Shown: in pieces, positions 62,288 through 64,000 of the stretch
Position numbering within the stretch: the first letter of the stretch is position 1
Layout: every line of letters begins with the position of its first letter
DNA from: Streptomyces roseicoloratus
GTDB taxonomy: Bacteria; Actinomycetota; Actinomycetes; Streptomycetales; Streptomycetaceae
NCBI RefSeq assembly: GCF_004117935.1
Contig: NZ_SDOY01000144.1
Span: 1 to 64,000 of the forward strand
DNA: 64,000 nt
Direction of reading: 5' to 3'
The notes under the pieces: model-generated
The model's database searches: none
What the model saw: only the letters and a program-made list of their open reading frames with translations
What the model was told of the DNA's origin: nothing
Made by a program: the position numbers and the translations under genes

Positions 62288-63306
62288 GTACCCGTACCCG
62301 TACCCGTATCCGTGCCGCCGCCGAGCTTGGCCAGCAGTCCGGTCACGACGTCGGGGGAGAGCGTCAGGTGCTGGATGCGCGGGAGCTGTTCGGCGGCGCG
62401 GGTCGCGGCGAGCGCGTGCAGCGTCGCCGGGGCGACCTCGGCGTGGGCCCGCAGCCATGCGCTCTGCGCCTCCGCGCGCGCCGCGCCCACCTCGCGTGCG
62501 GCTTCCGCCTCGGCGTGGGCGAGCCGTACCGTACGGGTGGCCTCGGCCTCCGCGCGTACGGCGTCGGCGGCGGCGCTCTCCTCGGCCTCGCGGCGGGAGT
62601 TGATGCCGCGCTGCTCGACCAGACGCTCCTCCTGCCGGGCGAGTTCGATCTGGCTGGCCAGCTCGTTCTCGGCGATGGCACGCTCCCGTTCGACGGCGAC
62701 GGCGCGCCGTTCGTACGTCGCCCGGTCCGCCTCCTGCTGTATCTGCTCGCGCGCGGGAGTGCGCAGGGCACGCTCGACCTCGGGCTCCGGACGTACGGCA
62801 ACGACGCGTACCGCCACGACCTCGATCCCGGTGTCGGGCAGCCGGGGCTCGGCCGCGAGCCCGGCCGCGATCCGGTCCCGTACGGTTCCTACGCCGTCGA
62901 CGAGCGCCTCGGCGAGCGGGATCCGGGCGAGCACGGCGAGGGCGTGCTGCTGGGCGGTCTCGGTGAGCAGGGTGCCGATCTGCTCGAGCGGGGTCCCGCG
63001 CCAGGCGCCGGTGTCCGGGTCGACGGAGAAGTCGAGCCGCGTGGCCGCGGCGGCCGGGTCGCCGATCCGGTACGTGACGGTCGACTGGACGCTCACGTCC
63101 TGGAAGTCGGCGGTGCGGGCATGGAAGGCCATCGCCAACTCCCGGTCATCGACCGGTACTTCGCTCAGCGCCGCGGAGAGCGGGCGGAACCAGAAGCTCA
63201 GTCCCACGCCCTCGTGCACGAGCTGCCCGCGCCGCTGGTGGCGGATGTGCGCGGTGGGCGCGGAGCGCAGGTGCCGCCAGCCGGCGCGGCGGGTGATGTC
63301 GGCCAT
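62284..63306 (-). CDS. SPFH/band 7-domain protein
   Basis: About 340 residues without an obvious transmembrane segment. The SPFH domain (VHEGVGLSFWFRPLSAALSEVPVDDRELAMAFHARTADFQDVSVQSTVTYRIGDPAAAATRLDF...) is followed by a long Ala/Glu/Arg coiled coil (EQIQQEADRATYERRAVAVERERAIAENELASQIELARQEERLVEQRG) that should oligomerise. The C terminus is GTDTGTGTGT. AAGGAGG precedes the ATG. Two palindromes lie just upstream. Coupled to the NAD-kinase-like gene. Confidence 0.88.
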   Translation of the reverse strand: MADITRRAGWRHLRSAPTAHIRHQRRGQLVHEGVGLSFWFRPLSAALSEVPVDDRELAMAFHARTADFQDVSVQSTVTYRIGDPAAAATRLDFSVDPDTGAWRGTPLEQIGTLLTETAQQHALAVLARIPLAEALVDGVGTVRDRIAAGLAAEPRLPDTGIEVVAVRVVAVRPEPEVERALRTPAREQIQQEADRATYERRAVAVERERAIAENELASQIELARQEERLVEQRGINSRREAEESAAADAVRAEAEATRTVRLAHAEAEAAREVGAARAEAQSAWLRAHAEVAPATLHALAATRAAEQLPRIQHLTLSPDVVTGLLAKLGGGTDTGTGTGT

Positions 63307-63318
63307 GAAGCCTCCTTG

Positions 63319-63367
63319 TCGTCAGTTTGACGATAGGTGGCCAAGGGGGTTGTCGTCAAGGTGACGA
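63319..63367. promoter_or_regulatory. Twin operators upstream of the SPFH gene
   Basis: TCGTCA-GTT-TGACGA (63319-63333) and TCGTCA-AGG-TGACGA (63353-63367) are identical palindromes except for the three-base centre, 34 bp apart. They flank the expected promoter immediately before the SPFH start. Because the operon contains an NAD-kinase-like gene, an NAD-sensing NrtR-type regulator is one candidate, but no regulator gene is visible. Confidence 0.65.
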
Positions 63368-63440
63368 ATTTGAAGGGGGTGGTGGTCGGGGGGTGCCCCT
63401 ATGTCGTCGGTCAAGGTGGTCGGGTGGCAGTGTGGCTGTC

Positions 63441-63602
63441 ATGAGTGATGACGTGCCTGCACGGGAGTCGGCGGGCGAGAGCATGCGGCCGTGCGACTTT
63501 TGCGGTCATCCGGTTGTGTTGGACTCGGTCGACGAGCGGGACTGTCCCGTGTGCGGTGAGGCCTCTGACGATCAGCCGGCCGAGGCTGGCCGGGGTTCGT
63601 AG
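63441..63602 (+). CDS. Small zinc-ribbon protein
   Basis: About 53 residues with two CxxC pairs, MRPCDFCGHPVVLDSVDERDCPVCGEASDD, giving a four-Cys zinc knuckle. Its 3' end overlaps, on the opposite strand, the tail of the IS110 remnant by about 30 bp. It is short and the ribosome site is weak, so it may be a real small protein or a truncated one. Confidence 0.5.
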   Translation: MSDDVPARESAGESMRPCDFCGHPVVLDSVDERDCPVCGEASDDQPAEAGRGS

Positions 63603-64000
63603 AAGGTGCCGTCGCGGAGCATGGCGAAGAGGACGTCGGCCCGGCGTCTGGCGAGGCAGAGCAGGGCCTGGGTGTGGTGCTTGCCCTGGGCGATCTTCTT
63701 GTCGTAGTAGGTCCGCGATGCGGGGTCGGCCAAGGCTGCAAACGCGGAGAGGAAGAAGGCCCGTTTGAGCTGACCCTGGTCGCCTCGCCGGCCAGGTCGT
63801 CGTCGAATCCGACGATCATCTCCAGCTCGGCGATGGTCTCGTCCTCGCCGTCGATCGCCCGCAGCGTGTGGGGCATCACGCGGGCGGCGTCCGCGATGAT
63901 GAACGCGTCCTTCGCGTCCGTCTTGGCCTCGCCCGGGTAGAGGTCGGCGATCCGCCGCATCGTCAGGCCCGGAAGGTAGGCGACCGGGCAGCCCATGTCC
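63572..64000 (-). pseudogene. IS110-family transposase remnant, internally deleted, cut by the window edge
   Basis: From the right edge inward, GCPVAYLPGLTMRRIADLYPGEAKTDAKDAFIIADAARVMPHTLRAID...FDDDLAGEATR is a typical IS110 N-terminal domain (its beginning lies outside the window). Around 63772-63782 the sequence jumps, in a different frame, to QLKRAFFLSAFAALADPASRTYYDKK...LARRRADVLFAMLRDGTFYEPRPASAG, the IS110 C-terminal end with stop at 63572. Roughly 200 or more central residues are missing, so it cannot be active. Confidence 0.8.

Overview
The window is very GC-rich, has strong third-position GC bias and AGGAGG-like ribosome sites, and carries lineage-typical families: conservons, a family 2B encapsulin with 2-methylisoborneol genes, AfsR/SARP and LAL regulators, and split Ku/LigD genes. 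It is almost certainly chromosomal DNA of a Streptomyces or very close relative. All calls come from reading the sequence by eye; no database search was possible. About 50 genes, one tRNA, one complete IS30-type element, one IS110-type remnant and two MITE-like repeats are supported.

Layout. 0-2.2 kb: an IS30-family element, then a TetR regulator with a double operator. 2.9-6.9 kb: conservon 1 (cvnABCD plus a GAF protein). 7.1-10.5 kb: an acyl-CoA-dehydrogenase-like gene and a split transketolase preceded by a MerR/SoxR-type palindrome. 10.66 kb: tRNA-Pro(GGG). 10.8-12.5 kb: a DUF1326/DUF2182 pair. 12.9-18.7 kb: a class I terpene synthase converging on conservon 2, which ends in a CYP157-like P450 lacking the EXXR motif. 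19.1-22.4 kb: pyruvate carboxylase. 22.8-26.4 kb: a secreted penicillin-acylase-family Ntn hydrolase and a secreted esterase. 26.5-30.8 kb: a LuxR-SARP fusion regulator and a Ser/Thr kinase fused to a solute-binding domain, the latter frameshifted.

31.4-35.4 kb: the 2-methylisoborneol locus (cyclic-nucleotide-binding encapsulin shell, 2-MIB synthase with a disordered cargo tail, GPP methyltransferase), with a 171-bp MITE-like element between shell and cargo genes. 35.8-40.4 kb: a WXG/RNase A-like polymorphic toxin and immunity locus. 40.4-43.7 kb: Ku plus separate LigD polymerase and phosphoesterase genes (NHEJ). 43.8-46 kb: GreA-like, AhpD-like and HAD proteins with a CsoR-like palindrome. 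46.1-54.6 kb: the most interesting block, made of a trypsin-like protease, a 1798-residue two-NTPase protein ending in a second trypsin-like protease, a DNA/RNA non-specific endonuclease and a metacaspase. This resembles an NTPase-gated protease/nuclease conflict or programmed-cell-death system. 54.7-64 kb: a LAL regulator, a secreted subtilase, a GNAT enzyme, an NAD-kinase-like/SPFH pair behind twin operators, a zinc-ribbon ORF and the IS110 remnant running off the right edge.

Functional reading. Three themes recur: signalling by atypical GTPase/kinase complexes (two conservons, SARP, LAL, a receptor kinase), terpene chemistry (two cyclases, one packaged in a protein shell), and conflict or self-destruction (RNase A toxins with immunity genes, and the protease/STAND/nuclease/caspase block).
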